NCBI RefSeq assembly: GCF_007097155.1
Contig: NZ_VJWA01000002.1
Span: 1,054,001-1,118,000, forward strand
Reading direction: 5' to 3'
From: Glacieibacterium frigidum
Lineage (GTDB): Bacteria; Pseudomonadota; Alphaproteobacteria; Sphingomonadales; Sphingomonadaceae
DNA length: 64,000 nucleotides
Shown here: in pieces, positions 61,289 to 64,000 of the stretch
Layout of the letters: each line of letters starts with the position of its first letter
Position numbering within the stretch: the stretch's first letter is position 1
Translations under genes and position numbers: made by a program
The notes under the pieces: generated by a model
Told to the model about the DNA's origin: nothing
Seen by the model: only the letters and a program-made list of their open reading frames with translations
Database searches by the model: none

Positions 61289-64000
61289 TCATTCTGCAGG
61301 CTGGAGCCGGGCGTCGGCGACCGGGCGACGGCGCGACAGGCGGTCGCCGAGTGCACGGCACACGACATAGAAGGTCGGCGTGAACAGCAGCCCGAACCCG
61401 GTGACGCCGAGCATGCCGAAGAACACCGCGGTGCCGAGCGCCTGGCGGAGCTCAGCGCCCGCACCGCTGGCGATGAGCAGCGGCACGGTGCCGAGGACGA
61501 ACGCGAAGCTCGTCATCAGGATCGGCCGCAGCCGGTCGCGCGCCGCCCGCACCGCGGCCTCGACGGGGTTCAGCCCGTCCTGCTCCTCGGCCTGCTTGGC
61601 GAACTCGACGACCAGGATCGCGTTCTTGGCCGCGAGCGCGATCAGCACGACCAGCCCGATCTGCGTCAGCACGTTGTTGTCCATGCCGCGCAGGTTCACG
61701 CCGATCATCGCGGCGAGCAGGCACATCGGCACGATCAGCACGATCGACAGCGGCAGCACGACGCTTTCGTACTGCGCCGCAAGCACCAGGAAGACGAACA
61801 CCACGGCTAGCGCAAAGACCACCGCCGCGGTGCTGCCCGCCGCCTTTTCCTGGAAGGCAATGCCCGTCCACTCGGTGCCGTAGCCCGCCGGCAAAGTCTC
61901 GGCCGCGAGCTTCTCCATCGTCGTCAGCGACGCGGCGGACGAGTAGCCGGGGGCCGTATCGCCGTCGATCTCGACCGCCGGGAACAGGTTGTAGCGCGTC
62001 ACGCGGTACGGCCCCGTCCGGTCCTCGAAGGTCGCGACCGAGCCGATCGGCACCATGTTGCCCGAGGCCGACCGCGTCTTCAGGTTGGCGATGTCGGCGG
62101 TCGTCTCGCGGAACGGCGCGTCGGCCTGCGCAGTGACGCGGTAGGTGCGTCCGAGCAGGTTGAAGTCGTTGACGAACGAGCTGCCGAGATAGACCTGCAG
62201 CGCCTCGAAGACCCGCGACGGCGGCACGCCGAGCATGTCGGCCTTGGCCCGATCGATGTCGGCGAAGACGCGCGGTGTCGAGGCATCGAAGAAGGTGAAG
62301 ACCTGCGCCAGCCCCTCGGTCTGGTTGGCCTTGCCGAGCAGCTTTCCCGTCTCGGCGGCGAGCTGCTGGTAGCTGCCGCCGCCGCGATCCTGGACGATCA
62401 TGCGGTAGCCGCCCGCCGAGCCGATACCTTGGATGAGCGGCGGCGGAATGACGAGGATCCGCGCTTCGTCGATGTCGGCAGTCGCCTTGCGGGCCGCTTC
62501 CATGATGCCTTCGAAGGTCACGCCGAGCTTGGCGCGCTCCTCGAACGACTTGAGCGGGATGTAGGCGGCGGCGGCGTTCGGGGCGAGCGTCTGCGACGGG
62601 CCGTCGAAGCCCGCCAGCATCACCGCGCCCTTGACGCCCGCGAGCGGCAGGATGCGATTGGCGACCTTGCGGACGGCGGCGTCGGTCCGCTCGACCGAGG
62701 CACCGGCGGGCAGCTGCACGACGGTCAGGAAATAGCCCTGGTCCTGCGCCGGGATGAACCCGGTCGGCGTCGCCCAGAACAGTGCGGCGGTCGCGGCGAT
62801 CAGCCCGGCATAGCCGATCATCATGCGCTTCGGGCGCACGACGAGCCGCGCCGTCAGCCGGGCATAGCGCTCGCTCAGCCGTTCGAAGGCACGGTTGAAG
62901 CGGTCGCCTGCGGTCCCGATGATGCGGGTCAGGCGGTTCCCGGGACCGCTCGCCGCGTGCGGCTTGAGCAGGATCGCCGCGAGTGCCGGCGACAGCGTCA
63001 GCGAGACGACCAGCGAGATCACCGTCGCCGTCGCGATGGTCACGGCGAACTGCTGGTAAAACGCCCCCGACAGGCCGGTCAGGAACAGCGTCGGCACGAA
63101 CACCGCGCACAGTACCAGCACGATCGCGACCAGCGCCCCCGACACCTCGTCCATCGAAGTCTGCGCCGCCGCGAGCGGGGTCAGCCCGCGCGTCAGGTTG
63201 CGCTCGACATTCTCGACCACGACGATCGCGTCGTCGACGACGATACCGATCGCCAGCACCAGGCCGAAAAGCGACAGCGTGTTGAGCGAATAGCCGAGCG
63301 CGGCGAGCACCGCGAAGGTGCCGACAAGCGAGACGGGGATCGCGACGATCGGGATGATCGCCGCGCGCCACTTCTGCAGGAAGACGAGGATGACGAGAAC
63401 GACGAGCAGCATTGCCTCGAACAGCGTCGTGATCACCGCGTCGACGGACTGGGCGATGAACTCGGTCGGATTGTAGATGACGCGGTACTCCAGGCCCTTG
63501 GGAAAGGTCTTCGACATCGCCTCCATCTCGGCGCTGACCTGTTCGGCCGCCGCGAGGGCATTCGAGCCCGGGCGCTGGAACACCGCCGCGATCACCGTCG
63601 GTTGTCCGGACAGATAAGTGTTCGAGGCGTAGTCGGCGGCACCGAGCTCGACGCGCGCGACATCCGACACGCGAACCTGGCGGCCGTCGGCGTCGGTGCG
63701 GATCACGACATTGGCGAACTGCGCCGGGTCGGTCAGCCGGCCCTGCGTCTCGACGTTGAGCTGGAAGGCATTGCCCTGGGCGTACGGCGGCTGGCCGAGC
63801 GTACCGGCGGCGACCTGGACGTTCTGCGAACGCAGCGCCGCGACGATCTCGCCGGCGGTCAGGTCGAGTGCGGCGGCACGCGTCGGGTCGATCCATACGC
63901 GCATCGCATAGTCGCGGCTGCCGAACAGCCGCACGTCGCCGACGCCCTCGATGCGCGCCAGCCGGTCGCGCACCTGCGTCAGCGCATAGTTGGAGATATA
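61289..64000 (-). CDS. RND multidrug efflux transporter, HAE1 (AcrB-like), 5' partial
   Basis: 903 residues visible; the start lies beyond the window end, and the frame is open to the last base (YISNYALTQVRDRLARIEGVGDVRLFG). GFIPAQDQGYFLTVVQLPAGAS, VVVENVERNLT, the transmembrane motif SLFGLVLAIGIVVDDAIVVVENVER and EWTGIAFQEKAAGS are AcrB hallmarks. Roughly 145-150 N-terminal residues are missing. The AcrA-like adaptor is expected upstream, outside the window. It pairs with the NodT channel; substrates probably are drugs or solvents. Confidence 0.95.
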   Translation of the reverse strand, partial: YISNYALTQVRDRLARIEGVGDVRLFGSRDYAMRVWIDPTRAAALDLTAGEIVAALRSQNVQVAAGTLGQPPYAQGNAFQLNVETQGRLTDPAQFANVVIRTDADGRQVRVSDVARVELGAADYASNTYLSGQPTVIAAVFQRPGSNALAAAEQVSAEMEAMSKTFPKGLEYRVIYNPTEFIAQSVDAVITTLFEAMLLVVLVILVFLQKWRAAIIPIVAIPVSLVGTFAVLAALGYSLNTLSLFGLVLAIGIVVDDAIVVVENVERNLTRGLTPLAAAQTSMDEVSGALVAIVLVLCAVFVPTLFLTGLSGAFYQQFAVTIATATVISLVVSLTLSPALAAILLKPHAASGPGNRLTRIIGTAGDRFNRAFERLSERYARLTARLVVRPKRMMIGYAGLIAATAALFWATPTGFIPAQDQGYFLTVVQLPAGASVERTDAAVRKVANRILPLAGVKGAVMLAGFDGPSQTLAPNAAAAYIPLKSFEERAKLGVTFEGIMEAARKATADIDEARILVIPPPLIQGIGSAGGYRMIVQDRGGGSYQQLAAETGKLLGKANQTEGLAQVFTFFDASTPRVFADIDRAKADMLGVPPSRVFEALQVYLGSSFVNDFNLLGRTYRVTAQADAPFRETTADIANLKTRSASGNMVPIGSVATFEDRTGPYRVTRYNLFPAVEIDGDTAPGYSSAASLTTMEKLAAETLPAGYGTEWTGIAFQEKAAGSTAAVVFALAVVFVFLVLAAQYESVVLPLSIVLIVPMCLLAAMIGVNLRGMDNNVLTQIGLVVLIALAAKNAILVVEFAKQAEEQDGLNPVEAAVRAARDRLRPILMTSFAFVLGTVPLLIASGAGAELRQALGTAVFFGMLGVTGFGLLFTPTFYVVCRALGDRLSRRRPVADARLQPAE

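Noticed and set aside
1-64000. CRISPR arrays, rRNA genes, intact insertion sequences
   Set aside because: No regularly spaced direct repeats, no rRNA-like stretches and no transposase-like frames were seen.

Overview
The window is a high-GC, densely packed stretch of an alphaproteobacterial chromosome, most likely Sphingomonadales. The grounds are a MucR/Ros regulator, a DUF3576 lipoprotein, the leuS-lptE-holA and cmk-rpsA-ihfB orders, paired TonB-dependent receptors with Spinster-type MFS carriers, and a PEP-CTERM protein. I cannot assign a genus from the sequence alone. Gene starts are often translationally coupled (ATGA or GTGA overlaps), and several convergent genes share their stop codons.

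Positions 1-16.5 kb are core housekeeping. They hold murJ (5' truncated by the window), trpS, a DUF4136 lipoprotein, a universal stress protein, an Nfu-type Fe-S scaffold, a RutE-like nitroreductase, tsaB-rimI, mucR, a HAD phosphatase, a YggS-type PLP protein, a ThiE-like protein, a DUF3576 lipoprotein, leuS-lptE-holA, a secreted cupin, a [2Fe-2S] ferredoxin with a cysteine desulfurase, and an alpha/beta hydrolase that lacks its usual serine. From 16.6 to 35.1 kb are a PEP-CTERM protein, azoR/hxlR, a RibD/DHFR-like reductase, anmK, tyrS, a small uracil-DNA-glycosylase-superfamily protein, a Sel1 protein, recG, sdhE, mfd, a GGDEF/EAL protein, moaA-nadK, tRNA-Asn and tRNA-Leu, ihfB, rpsA and cmk.

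Positions 35.1-38.0 kb hold a compact three-gene operon: a type III polyketide synthase, a SAM methyltransferase and an FAD oxidoreductase. It resembles the srsABC phenolic-lipid layout. It is followed by a P1-family peptidase, a coiled-coil lipoprotein, tRNA-Arg and a small membrane protein, then a first TonB receptor/MFS pair with a LysR regulator.

Positions 45.2-59.7 kb form an accessory catabolic island, and I regard this as the most interesting part. It encodes an MFE-2-like SDR, an epimerase, a thiolase, a TetR regulator, an acyl-CoA ligase, an enoyl-CoA hydratase, a MaoC hydratase, a second TonB receptor/MFS pair, an epoxide-hydrolase-like enzyme, a zinc alcohol dehydrogenase, a cupin dioxygenase-like protein and a flavin monooxygenase. 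Every transcription unit in this block is preceded by an 18-bp palindrome of the form ACTRAACR-NN-YGTTYAGT (six copies at five places), the probable operator of the resident TetR protein. The expected logic is import of a hydrophobic compound, oxidation or ring opening, CoA activation and beta-oxidation-like shortening. The substrate is unknown.

The island ends at a short remnant of a ParB-like domain. It is followed by a NodT-type outer-membrane factor and an RND efflux pump cut off by the window end.
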